This document shows positions 35,688 to 48,510 of a DNA stretch of 64,000 bases, piece after piece (position 1 is the first letter of the stretch; each line of letters opens with the position of its first letter). The notes beneath the pieces were generated by a model. That model searched no databases and was not told the DNA's origin. It worked only from the letters and a program-made list of their open reading frames with translations. The translations under genes were made by a program, and so were the position numbers. Location: assembly GCA_037975125.1 (NCBI GenBank), contig CM075862.1, forward strand, positions 61,976,779-62,040,778. Direction: 5' to 3'. Source of the stretch: Latrodectus hesperus (lineage: Eukaryota > Arthropoda > Arachnida > Araneae > Theridiidae).

Positions 35688-38179
35688 CTCAATAAAAAAT
35701 CCCTAAAAATAGAAAAATAGATATATAAATAGCGTTTCTTCCCCGATTCTCAATAAGAGTAGGACTGGAAACCAAGCTACAGCAAAAACTAAGGACTAAT
35801 ACTGTTATTTATATAAATATTTTGGATTAAAATTTAGAATATAAATATGATAATCAGAAATAAGTCCAAGATAAAAGAAAATAATTTATTGTTTTCGATG
35901 TTTCATTCTACGTACTAAACCAATTAGAATAAAAGTTTATTATACACAGATTAAAATCAATAAGTGAGATTTAATTTCAATAACTTGTAAACCAAATACG
36001 AGAATGCTTACCATTTAACCGATAGCTTGTCAGTTTTAAAGAAAAAAAAGTTGGCATAAATATTTATTTAAATTTTAAATTTCTGTATTTCTTTTTAATT
36101 TCTACACTGTATGCACATTGCATTAGCACGAAATTCTTTTATAATGTGAATTATCGCTTAGATATTTTCAAATAATTTTATGCGCATATTTATTCATTAT
36201 GTATATTCATTGCTTACAAATTTGTACTATATGTGTATCGTAAATGTATATTTAAATGATCTTAATTTAAATAATCTCGTATATTTACTTATAAAAAATT
36301 TTTTGGGTTGAATTTGTTCAATTGTAGTCTGAAAATAGTAAACTGTAATATATATTTATTGGAGACAGCTAGTTCACTGAAAACTACATTTTAGTATTTC
36401 TTGGACACTATTTTTAATTCTAAAGTTCTTGAAAAAGAATAAATTGTTTGTCAACTAATATTAGACATATTTCATTATTATTTTTATTATTTCATTTTTA
36501 ATGTATAAATTTGCTTAAAACCTACAAACTTGTGTTGCATACTAAAATGAGTTTTTGATATCTGTAGGTGTTCATGAATCTGCTTAATTTATTTAACCTG
36601 ATAATTTATAATAACCCCAAGTCAGAACACACAAATTATAATAAGAATTTTAATTAATAATTTTAACAAAATTGAAAATGAATTATTTCAATCACTGGAA
36701 CACATGCGTTTGTTTTTATATACCACAGTAATTGCCTTTAATGATTTGATAAATAAATGAAGTATTTTTTGACTTAGAATAATCGTCCTTGAGTGCACTT
36801 TCCTTGTGACTCATGAGTTTATTCTTAATGCATTTGTTTCTGCTTAGCATTTGATCTTTATCATGAGAAAAACTTATTCAACATTCAGTTCAAAATCCCT
36901 GCGATGTTTGGCATTGAGGAAATGAGTAAATAAGGTACAGAGGTTAAGTATATTAAAAGCGTGGGAAATTATATATAGGCATGAAACAAAATAAATGTAT
37001 CCATTTCCCAAGCTCTTTCTGAAGAATTACGGACAATGCACATTTTCCTTTTATTAAAGTGCAACCCACTTTCGACCAAACCAATCCCTTATTTCTCTTT
37101 CGAGCCATTGCTCAATCTGTTTTCCAAGGTGATGAGTTAAATTGTTTAACAAAGAAAACTGGCGACCTCTCGCCACTTCAGAAAATATTTCTTTTTCATT
37201 TTTTAATGGCTTTAGCTTGGTCAGTTCCTTCAACGAAAGAAATATCTACTACACTTCCCTCTAAGATGGATCAAAGCCGACTTTGAAACTGTCTTTTCTG
37301 AATGACCTATTTTTGAGCTGAAAAGAAGTAGAAAATGCTGAGATAACAAGAACAATGTATAGTTGCAAAGATTAACAGGGATTGTCATACGTTCTACGAC
37401 AATCAGTTTCCGTCATGTTAGCGATTAAAAACTAGTGTAATGGTTTAAACATTCAGATTCATAAGAATGATAAAACTCAGCTTCCATTGTTTGTATACAA
37501 TAACGAAAGTAGTTATGAACTCTTCCTTTCATTTGATTCACATTACATTGTATAATGGTTTTCCTTTAAGGCTATTGTACATTTTGTTTCATTCAAAGTA
37601 CTCTAATGTTCAATCGAATATTTTGTTCATTTCTCAGGAGATTTGTTTTTGTTTACATGCACGTGTAATGAAGATAGTAAAAAAAGATTTCCTTATATTC
37701 AAAATATAGATTACGATGAAATTAAATTAGAGCAATAATATGAGTTCTTACATATGCATCTGATAATTGCCTAGTATTTGATTTAAAACCTAAATATTTG
37801 GATTCTTGTGCCTCAGAAATACAACAAAAAAGATATAGATACTATTAATTAACAAATATGGAAAATAAATGTAAGTTTAAAATATTACATGCATATAATT
37901 AGCATCAAACTGAAAATGAAATGCATATTAATTTTAATACATGATAAAAATTTTTGAGATAAATTAATGATATATATTGTGTTTCGGTCATTTATTAAAG
38001 TAATCGCTTTTGTTAAAATAACTGGAAAATAAATTTTAATAAGTTCTAAAAAACGTTTCAATCAAGTATGTGAGGAAACATTAATAGCATTCTGAATTTC
38101 ATATCTAGGAAATATCGTATTGACATATGCATAATGACGAATTACCTTTAAATTTAGTTATAAAATATATTCGAGTAAT
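35687..38179. other. AT-rich spacer with a less AT-rich island
   Basis: No gene supported. At about 36880-37320 the composition is more even and a 75-codon plus-strand frame is open (37059-37286). It has no domain, no visible splice partners and no neighbours to support it, so I do not call it coding. The island could be regulatory. Confidence 0.45.

Positions 38180-38222
<43 letters not shown>
38180..38222. repeat. Compound TG and GA microsatellite
   Basis: About eight or nine TG units run straight into about twelve GA units. Confidence 0.95.
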
Positions 38223-38227
<5 letters not shown>

Positions 38228-39639
38228 TAATCATTGTTTTAAGAATATCAGATTTGAAGAAACAAATAACTTTTAGTATTTAATCATAAATTATTTAAAA
38301 TAACACGCTGATAATGAATAAGTTGATAGAAAATTTAAAAACACCATATATCATTTTGTTAGACAAAAATTATAATACAGCCCAAAGTTCAAAAACACTT
38401 AACTTAGTTCAAAAACAGTATAAAGAAGCTTAAATGAAAATTTTACATTTTATTTAATATATATTATGGAGATAATCATCAAAGTTTATTAAAATAATGT
38501 CTAATTTGTGATGCTTCTATGAGTTAAATATTTCTTGTCGTAGGATTGTGACGTTTAAAATAGCAAGAAACTACAGGGTAAAATTTTATTCTGAAACACA
38601 AGATATAAATTTTCGTGTTTAGAAAGTACCCCGCGCGAAGTCATGGAGTAAAAGTCAGATTATTATCTATTCACACACACTTATAAACTCGGCAGCATGT
38701 TTGAAGATAACGGTACAACATAGGCGCGCAATTTATTTTTCATTTATTACATTTATTGATTCGAATTATTTTGTAGATTTAATATTGCATAAAACATTAT
38801 TTTATTTTACAGTTGAAAGCATTAATCGTAAAACAGTCTTAGTTTGATTCCTTGAATGATTTTCAATAAAATGTATTAGTGATTTATAAAAATGTTTGAC
38901 TATTTTGAAAACTCTTTAGCAAATTTCCCCTTGAAAACATTAATAAAAGCAAAAACAAATTGTTTTTCATTCTCAGAAATGAAAAATATATTTTCCAATA
39001 ATTTAAACAAAAATGAAGAATTAAAGATAAATGAATGAAAAATATCTAATAGAACTGAAGACAATTTTTTTATTCTGAAATCTTAATAGTTTGGATGCAT
39101 CGTGTTAATTAAAATTCATAAAAGTGTATAAAAGCAAATTATATTATATAAATGTGCACAAATATTACGCTCCATTTCAAAAGGCAAGTAACACAGAGTA
39201 AAATCAGCATATCTCGATAAGAAGTAAAGTTATATCAATGAAATTTGTATACTCAATGGGCAGTAAAATGCGAAAGCAGTTCCATTTATAAAATATTTGC
39301 ATAACAACATATAGAGCTGCGTAATGCGATTTTATATAAAAACCGGTTCATTTCCTCAGTTGCTTGTCCTTTAGATGGAAAATGTATGATTTGTTTGTGG
39401 AATTTCGTTGGCTATTTTACGTGTGCTATATAGTTTTCATTTCTTAATTCAAAATTTCTAAAAAGCTTTTGAGTGAAAACATGGGTTGGTATTCAATCGA
39501 ATGTCTCCCTTCTGGCGAACAACCTTCGTGGGCTCCCCGGACCTTACATACCTATCTTTCGATCATCGCTGCTAATGAAATAGTTATTAAAATGACGTCA
39601 AAACTTTAGAGAGGACCATTATCTGCACCGACATCGATT
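38223..39639. other. AT-rich spacer
   Basis: No gene seen. The last 150 bases (about 39480-39639) are less AT-rich and may be the 5' part of the Tc1-like relic that follows, but no motif could be aligned by eye. Confidence 0.45.
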
Positions 39640-40439
39640 CTTATTGAGCTCAACTATTCCAATTGCTAAGAGCGTTGTGGTGTTTTTAGACATTTCATTT
39701 TTCGGCAAAATCTTTGTAGATGGAAGCATGAAAATCATCAGCATTCCAGACTACCATCAGTTCATATTCCTCCGAGGTCATCTCACAGAAGACCATGACT
39801 ATAACGGGCTCTGCAACAGATTCATTGGACACCTCTGTAATGGTCCAATGTATTGTATACAGATGATGAATACCAACTCTGCTTAAACAACGATTTCAGA
39901 AGGATAGGAATCTGAAAAATTCCTAGAACTCGATCTCTCAAGCTTATAATATCACTGAAATACACAGTTACAGTTGCATTGATGTGACAATTTGGGCAGG
40001 GATTATTGTCGTCGGCCAAAATTATCTCCACATCTTTCCTCCCGGTTCAGTGGCAACAAATGTTTATCGGGATGTCATCCTCGACCAATATGTTTGTAAA
40101 TACTTTGCATCTAGTGGACCTGCCATGTTTATGTATGATAACGCACTGATACATAAAGCTGTCGTTGTCAATCAATAAATGGAGCGTGCAAGATTACTTC
40201 AAATGGAATGATTCTTTCACTCGACTTGAACTCAATAAAGCACATGTGGAACATTCTAGGGAGACATATTTCTTCTTTATGCAGTTCCTCCAGGAAACTT
40301 GAGAACATGTATTATTCGAGAATGGCCACAAATTTTTAAAATTGCTGTTGGTGACCTGCTTGAAAGTATGAATCGTCGATGTCAAATCTTCATGAAGAGT
40401 AGAGGTGGCTGTGTGTACGCTCTACTGATGAATGTATAG
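39640..40439 (+). pseudogene. Tc1-like transposase relic
   Basis: Transposases of this family cut and paste Tc1/mariner elements with a D, D, E catalytic triad. Parts are readable in three frames. Around 39840-39895 VLYTDDEYQLCLNNDF matches the first-Asp region (Asp codon 39862). At 39984-40178 a frame reads TIWAGIIVVG, then FPPGSVATNVYRDVILDQYV, and a YDN motif with the second Asp at 40137. At 40190-40439 it reads DLNSIKHMW, where the catalytic Glu is Lys (40238-40240), and ends in RGGCVYALL. Frameshifts and stops make it inactive. No terminal inverted repeats were found. The N-terminal DNA-binding part is too decayed to place. Confidence 0.8.
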
Positions 40440-41296
40440 AAGTGAACATTTTATAGCACAAGTTAAAGACGATTTTGTTTATTTGAAAAATTATTGTTGC
40501 CTTCTTTTGTTATTTTACTTAACTTTGTCCCTTATGTAAAAACATCATTGCTTTTCATTAAATTATTCTCATTTTATTACCATTTCTGAGTTTATTGCTT
40601 AGTTTTTGATATCAAATGCAGATTAAAAAAAGCAAGAACTCTCTAAAATATTATAATAAAATTTTTAAAAGAAATGTTGAAACATAAAATATAATGTCTT
40701 TATTAGAATGCTGTTATTATTATTTATAATATTTTGCCTGCATTTCTTAATAGAAAAACAGTGAATAGTTTTTCGTTTCACATGTATATTCAGACACATT
40801 ACAGAATATTAAATAAAAGAATATTTTCAATTAGATGAAATACAAATTTTTAAACTTCACAAATTATTTCATTTGAGAATCTTATTAATAAACCAATTAA
40901 TTGCCTGTCAACGAGAATTTTTCGCACTTAATATTTATGTTCATCTTATTAATACCAATGTTCATGAATTCAAATGCAAGACATACATTATTAACAGTTA
41001 TTGTTACACATAATACAAATATTATTTTTGCTTTACCTAGTGTCCAAATTCATCATATTAATTTCATCATTATGAAAACTTTATTATACGTTTTTACTGA
41101 ATTCCACTGAAATTTTCATCGAAGACTTTTCAACGATTCTTGCACAAATATAATAAGAATCATAATTAGAAAGCAGGAAAGGAGAAAAATTCAAATTTAA
41201 AATACAGATAAGAATATACCAAGAGTTTTTTCAAGGCACATCTAATATTATTTTTTTAAAAAGTGTTTTTTTTAGAAATTTATTATTTTGTGACAA
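40440..41296. other. AT-rich spacer
   Basis: No gene or repeat recognised. The right end of the Tc1-like element presumably lies in the first part, but no inverted repeat could be matched. Confidence 0.5.
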
Positions 41297-41306
41297 GTTT
41301 TTTTAA

Positions 41307-41577
41307 GTTGTTGTCGTGTGCCAGTCAGGCTGGCAATATGGGGTGCGCTGCTCCACTTTTCCAACTGAACCATATTTTGGTGTGGAGTCCGACTTCCTCA
41401 GTACACACATGCTATAGGTACGCGTTTATAGGGTAGGCAACTAATCACTTCACACTAATACAAGGAAAGGACAAAGACAGTATAGATAGAAAAAGTTCAT
41501 CCATGCCCGAACCGGGATTCGAACCCAGGACCTCCCTATCCGCAGTCAGACACGCTGACCACTAGACAAGTTGGGAT
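41307..41577 (-). mobile_element. tRNA-headed SINE
   Basis: Read on the minus strand, the head has an A-box-like TAGTGGTCAGCGTG (complement of 41551-41564) and a B box GGTTCGAATCC (complement of 41515-41525). An unrelated body follows, ending in CGACAACAAC. The acceptor stem does not pair, so it is not a working tRNA gene. A weak possible target duplication (GTTTTTT plus two or three bases) lies on both sides. The head is shared with the repeat at 60060-60290. RNA polymerase III promoters of this kind drive SINE transcription. Confidence 0.8.
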
Positions 41578-44500
41578 GTTTTTTGAGTACATATTAATTA
41601 TTAAACTTACTAAATTTGAAATATGTTAGCTATAAATTAAGTATCAATTACATTTAACTAGTTCATACAGAGGCGTTGAAAAAGAAAAATGATTTGATTT
41701 TAACAGTATTAATTTTTAAAGAGCTTAAAAATGATAAGAGTTGTGCACATATTGAAAAAGTGATTTAAATTTTTTCTAGGTAGTTCTCTTTTTATTCTCA
41801 AAAATATAATGAAAACCAAAAATTAAATTCCCTTGAAAAGAATAAAAAAATATGTTTGCTGTCTAAACTTGTGAGAAATAATTTTGAAAATACCAGTTAA
41901 AGATTTTATTAGATAGTATAAAGTTATTTTTTAAAAAAATAGAAAATTTATATTATATTTATACAACAGATAAATTAAATAAATTTCCCTGATTCTTCAT
42001 CAAAAAATAAATAATCAATTTTAAATATAACTTTTTTTGCATGCTTTTTTTACACACTACAAAGTAAATAATTCTCTGCTAATAGTATTTTTTTATAAAG
42101 AGAAAGCAGTATGTTGAAAAAAGTTTTAAAATATAGCAGTTATTTTTCTATTTTACGAACTTTCGATGTTCAGAACAATTTTACCTGTATTTACGTGTCA
42201 TAAAAACGAGCGTCCGTCTATTGTATTAATATTCTATATATTTTACTGTTTATTTTAATTAAACGATAAATATGTGAATTGCCTAAAAAATTTCAAAGTA
42301 AATTAATTCCTTCTTTTTGATATAATACCGAGTACTTTTTAAATTCAATTTTATATTCCAGTTATATTTTCAAATATTTTAAACACAGATTTGTGTATCA
42401 CTTTCACAAGCATAAAAAAATAACTGTTCACAACATCAATAAAAATAATTTCAAGTGGTTGCCACAATTAAGCGGAAAATTTCAAGTAAAAGAAGTTATC
42501 CAGGTAAATTTAATCTTACCGCCAAAAAATGATGGGGGGAAAAAGAAAGAAAAGAAATAGCGTCAGCAGGAGAGCAAGCGGTAAAGAGAAGTGGTAAATA
42601 AACATGAAAATATAATGCACGTTATATGCAAACCTTTCGTGAAAGAAGGGGGGGGGGTTCAAGCAAACGTGAGTATCCGAAACGCACAACCTTCCCCTTC
42701 TTAACAAGTGATTCCACACGTGGGCACTTCAACAACTAAACAACAATGAAAAGATGAACAGAGAAAAAAAGAGAAGTGGGCTTATTTGGGTGAAACCACC
42801 AACAGGTGCATTTGTGTCTTCAGTCTAGGGAAAAGGTGGTTGTGTTTGTATCTTTATTCTTAGTGGGAGTTTGGCAGATCATTGCAGATTGTTCTAACGC
42901 AATCTTAATTTGACATGGCATCTTTCATCCAAGCTCCATTACTTGGTATGTTATTGCATTTTTAATAATTTTTCCTATGAAAAATTAAATAAAATTAAAT
43001 TTATTGTAATTAATATACGATGACATTTCTTATGAACTTAAGACTAATAAATCACTGTTTTCTTAAATAAATTGTATTTTTGTTTATTAATTATTAAATA
43101 AAGGACTAGAGTTACTTTTAATAGTTATTTAATTTCCAATTAGCTATTATTTGCTTTTAATATCATATATTTTATGACATAAAATATACCAAAGATTCAT
43201 ATAAAACTAATTGTTATTAGTCATGAATACAATTATATATGGATATCTTACACTTTACGGATTATTAAATCATAATATTTATTTTATGTAGTACTAAAAA
43301 GCTACTGAATATTTTGTAAAACAATTAATTTGTACAACGAAAGTGAAATAGTTATTTTTTGCTTACATTTGAAAATTACTAACACTATTTTCTTTTTCAA
43401 AACATTATATTCAATACAAAAGAATTTTTATTATTGGTTAAGTAGTTCTTGAATAATTCAGCATAAATTTCCAGAGATTCAAAAAAAAAAACTGTAATAA
43501 ATATGACAGAAATTTTTATATTAAATAAATAAATAATTTTAAATACCTAATTATTAATTAGCTTAAATTTTTTTACATCTACTTGTTTTCAAGCTTAATA
43601 TAATATAAACGTTATCACTGAAATTCAGATATTTCATTAGCAAACAAATGTTTAATCATGATAACAGTTCTTTCAAGAGAAATTAATTAATTTTAACACT
43701 AATTACAACCGATAAAAAACAAGGATATTTTGGAATAATTAGCATGCTCAGTTTAACTTTTAACAACTTAAAATTAATTTTTAAAAAAATTAGGCTGGAG
43801 AAATATTGGTTAACCACAAATTAAATATGATGTATTTAGATATAATGTATTTAATTCTTTGTAAAATAAAAGGCTAATTTCTCTAAGCTGCCTGTGATAC
43901 AATTTTTTATTAATGATTTATTTAAAAAATTGACTTAAATGCAATTTTTATATATATGCAATATAAATATAAATGTGAAAGCAACTCAGTATGTGAACTT
44001 TCATCTTAATATTCACATTTATGTATAATTTATACACTGGAGATTTCACAAAATAGTGACGCAAAGTGTACATAACACATCTGAGAAATACTTTAAATAG
44101 TAATTACAAAGAGTAGTTTTAATTTTTTTTTCAATTTTATCGTTTAATATTTCTCACCAATTAATTAAAGGTAATCAAAATTTGGGAATAATTCTTTAAC
44201 ACACACTGTTGGATGACGACAAATATTTCTTTAGAAAATTATAACATCGAAACCTATTTTATACAACGTGAAAAATTTAATTTTACAAAAAGTTTTACAG
44301 TAAAAAAATTACTATATTTATCAGCTTTTGATTGATTAAACCAATTTTTAGTTTTGCTAGGTTATTAAATTTATTTTCATAAATTTAAAAATATTTTTAT
44401 ATTTAAATTATTAATGACTCATTGATACCTTATTCAAAAGTACAATGCTATTAACTCTATTAATTAAAAAATACCAGTTTATGAAAATCGAAAGTACCTA

Positions 44501-47500
44501 CAAATGTGTAAATTCTTTTGAGAGATCGCTGTATACAAGCAAAGGGCATCTCTCTACAATTATATTATCCTGTTTCAATTTCTTAAACAATATTATAAAT
44601 AATTATTATATTGTTGGAGATGTCAGTCTCATCTTGAATAATTATTGATTATTTTGTCTTCTTAAGTCATCGTTTTAATGAGTATTGTGATATTGGAGGT
44701 GTCATAGTCTCAAAATTCTGTATTAATTTATTGTTTGAGCTTCTTAAGCTAAGTACATGTGAATAATAAATGCTAATGAAGCTAGAATCATAAAAATATA
44801 TCGATCAGCTTCTCAGGCCGTATTTGATATTTGATATCAAATATTTGTTTTGTCTTTGGCGATGCTTAAAATATAAATAAAAAAGATACTTAATAGCTGT
44901 TGGCAATGATTCTTTCAAAAAAGTACACTGATTCTTTGCTAAATAAAACTGCTGAATCGATTATACTACTATATCGAAGTTGCTATATCAAAAGCTCTAA
45001 ATGGAAATCTAGTCAGTCGTGTGAAGGAAATAAATCAAAATGTTTCGATATTTCCAAAATAAGAATTTTTTAAGTACTTAAATAAAACTGGCTGAAAAAT
45101 TTTATAACTGAGAAGAAATCTTTCGTGCTGGAAACAAATTTCATATCGGTGAATAACGTTATTTTTCTGAACTTTGTATCTGATAAGTAAATCACACTTT
45201 TCCGTGATGTATTTATTTAGCAAACAAATATGACATTCTCGTTGTAAGAATACAAGCAACTTCTGTCTCCTTGGAAACGTAATAAAATTTTTCATCTAAG
45301 CTATATTTTGAGAAATACACATAAATTTGAAGTAAACAGAAATGTCCATCATGTTCCTTCTTTTAAATCTGATGAAGCTTCTGGAAAAGCTTGTAAACTC
45401 AAATTCCATGAAAGTTTCAAATTCTGAATATTTACGCCTTTGTTTTGATTATATTGTTTAACTGCAAGAATCCGAAGTATTCATTTTTCTTTAAGTTTAA
45501 TAGCAATAGTTTTATCGTGGTATTCGCCATTTGTATCTTTTGTTATAATTTTTTCATGATTGTTATACATTTAGAACTAATTTTTTATATTATAAATTTT
45601 TATAACAAAACACAATATCTGTTGCATCAATTTTACTGTTTAGTTGAATACTTGATAATTTGTATTCTTTTTTATCGATCAATGGGGCTAATTTTGTTTT
45701 TATAAGACCCATTGTTGCTTAATATCGATATTAATCTTTTTACATAACATCTTTTGTCCTATACGCATATTAAGGTCATATTTCTTGGAAAAGATTAAAA
45801 TAATACAAATTTAAGAATAGTTGGAAATTAAAATTTAATTTATACAATATTAAGTAAAACAAATCTTGTATAAGTTTGTTTTTAGGAGGACTAAATATCT
45901 ATTTATTTTATGAAATAATTTTATAGCATTGCATACAAATCATATTTCCTGATATCCATGATCCATTATTGGAATAATTAATGAAACAATATAATTATTT
46001 GAATTAAATAATTTGAACTACGATCATTTTTGCTGAAATTGCAAGAATAATATTGTTTATAGATGTGATATCGTCAAAATTTCAAAACAACTTTTTTTGT
46101 TTTCTACACTAAGCCCTTTTTTTGAATTAGCAGTTTTATTTTTATGTTTCTTAAAAAGAGAATGTTTCACAAAAAAAAAAACAGAAAAGCGTTTATAAAA
46201 AATATTATTATATTTTCACATATAAAAATAAACTTGATATAAAAAATGTAACTGAATCAAAATAAAATCTTTTTACTTCATAATTAATTATATTTCAAAG
46301 CTGACATTGTAAAAATTCCCTCTTTTAGTAGTCTATATGTGAAAAAATATTTTTACAAATAAATGTAGCAAAATAACTTAATAGTTTGCATTTTTTATTT
46401 ATTGTAAATTGTAATACAATTTAAAGTGGAATATTTTAAATAAATAAAACTATTCAAATCAAAGTTTATGACTAACATTTGTAAATTGTCATCATTGGTA
46501 TAAGTATTCTTTCTCCTAAAAGCACAAGTATTGTTTAAAATGGAATTTACATCAATTTTATTAAGTGTAAGGAAAATGAAATACATAACTTTTGTTATTA
46601 GAGGGAACATAAAATTTTATATGTTTGAAAATATTTGAATTATTGTTGCTATGAAAACAAAAGATTATTTTTAGTGAAAAATCGCTTTTTTTCTCATTTT
46701 GTAATGAACGAATATATCGCACAAAGTTTTTATTATTTGTTGCACAATGTATAAAGAAGTAAATTTATATCTATCCTAATGAATTCCTCTTTATTAAATT
46801 GGAGCTTAAAAATGCTAGTGAAAGAAATAAAAAAAGTTGCTTTCTGCTTACCAATTATTTTTCAAATGATTTATCTGTGGTGTGTTTTTATCTTTTCCTT
46901 GTGTGTGCTCACACATACATTCCACTCAATATAAGCAAAAGAATATTTCAATTTAATTTTTACTTTATTCTACCCATAATATAACTAAAATGATTTTTTT
47001 CAGAAACCTACGTAGAAATACTATAATTATAATATATACTAACGAAATGATGTTCTTCAGCATTTAATTTGCAGGATATTTGTTAAGTAAAATATTTTTT
47101 TTATAAAATGCATCTGTAAGTTTAAATCTGTTCACTCAATTCACTGGTTAAATTCGGTATCATTTAAATGCAGTATAAGCTCAACATTGTGTCATTATCA
47201 TTTATGTAAAATAAATATATTAATGTATATTTTTTAAATTAGCTCTAAATTTTGAAAAGTACATTATTATATGCTTTCACTAATTCAAATTATTTATTAA
47301 AAAAAACTAAATTTTTCCTAGCAATAAATAATAAAAGCATGAAATAATAAGAATTAATTTTATACAAAAATATCTATTCATGTGAATCCAGTAATGAAAA
47401 TTACCCTCTTAATGATTCTGATGAAACTGAAGGAGGAATGTATTCTTAAGATTTGAAATATTTAGTAATAAAATCCCTATACTAAAAGATAATATTTAAC

Positions 47501-48295
47501 GAGTTTTGGAGAATTTTACATATTTGGCAACCTTTGTTTAAAGATGTGAAGAACATGTAATGGACAGAAAATATTTCTCATAATCAAACACATTTGCAAT
47601 GAAATCCCATTAGAATAAATTTCACTGGATCAGAAAAGTAATTACTGAATCTAAATAGTATTTTAAAGACATTTCAAATTTTACAAATTACTTTAATAAC
47701 AATATTTCTGAAAATTTAAAAATTTTCCATTGTATTAAACAGTATCTATTTTATCAAATTAAAATATATTCTAATAGGAATACTTTCTTAAAAATTTTTT
47801 AAGATTAAATTTAAATTTATTTTGATGGTTAATTTAAACATCTTTTAAGCTCCTTATCCATTTTTATTTTATTGTAGTATTTCATAGTAACTATTCAATA
47901 TTAAATTATAATTCTCAGTGTAATACATTTCCGTTTTAGTAAAATTGTTCAATAATTTAATAGAAGCTGTATTTAAATTTTAAACAATAGAAGAGGAGAA
48001 GTAATGACAAAATTGTGTTTATAAGACTAATGTATTAAAATCCGCATTAATAGCTTCGGTTGAAGACAGAAAAGTTAAAGTGTTGTATAGAATATTATTT
48101 CTGAAACTAGTTGTTGTAGTAATTCTAAAAATATTATAATTATTTAATACTTATTAAAGATTGTGTTGTAATTATGATACAGTGTTCATTTATTAATTAC
48201 ATCAATATCATAGTTTGTTGCCCATGAAATAGGGTTGTATGTTTCGAAACGCAGCTTCATTCGTTGTATTCAAATCTGTAATCAACTAAATTTTA
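41578..48295. other. Long AT-rich spacer
   Basis: No gene recognised in about 6.7 kb. A less AT-rich island at about 42480-42930 contains a nine-G run near 42647, CACGTG near 42717 and CAGGTG near 42804. A short palindrome centred on GATATC lies near 44836. Short open frames on both strands (for example 45035-45295 and 45445-45705) show no motifs. Confidence 0.5.
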
Positions 48296-48510
48296 TCAAT
48301 ATCAGTAAATGTAGCAGTGTTTTTGACCAGATGTGTCGCGACGTGGAGGTAGTCTGCTAAACTCGATATCGTCGTACAATCACTATTTAATAATGTAGAA
48401 TCAATATCAGTGATTCAGCTATGGTTTCGACCGGAACTGTGTCGCGACTTTGAGGTACTCTCCTAGACGCCATATCGTCGTGTGTATAATCGTTATTTAA
48501 TAATGTAGAA
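48296..48510 (+). repeat. Two-copy tandem duplication of about 107 bp
   Basis: Unit one (48296-48400) and unit two (48401-48510) both start TCAATATCAGT, share GTGTCGCGAC and ATATCGTCGT, and end TATTTAATAATGTAGAA. They differ by substitutions and small gaps, so the duplication is not recent. No coding frame is conserved between them. Confidence 0.8.

Noticed and set aside
37059..37286. 75-codon plus-strand frame
   Set aside because: No domain, weak context and no partner exons; probably chance in a less AT-rich island.
41501..41571. Functional tRNA gene
   Set aside because: Good A and B boxes, but the acceptor stem does not pair and a SINE body follows.
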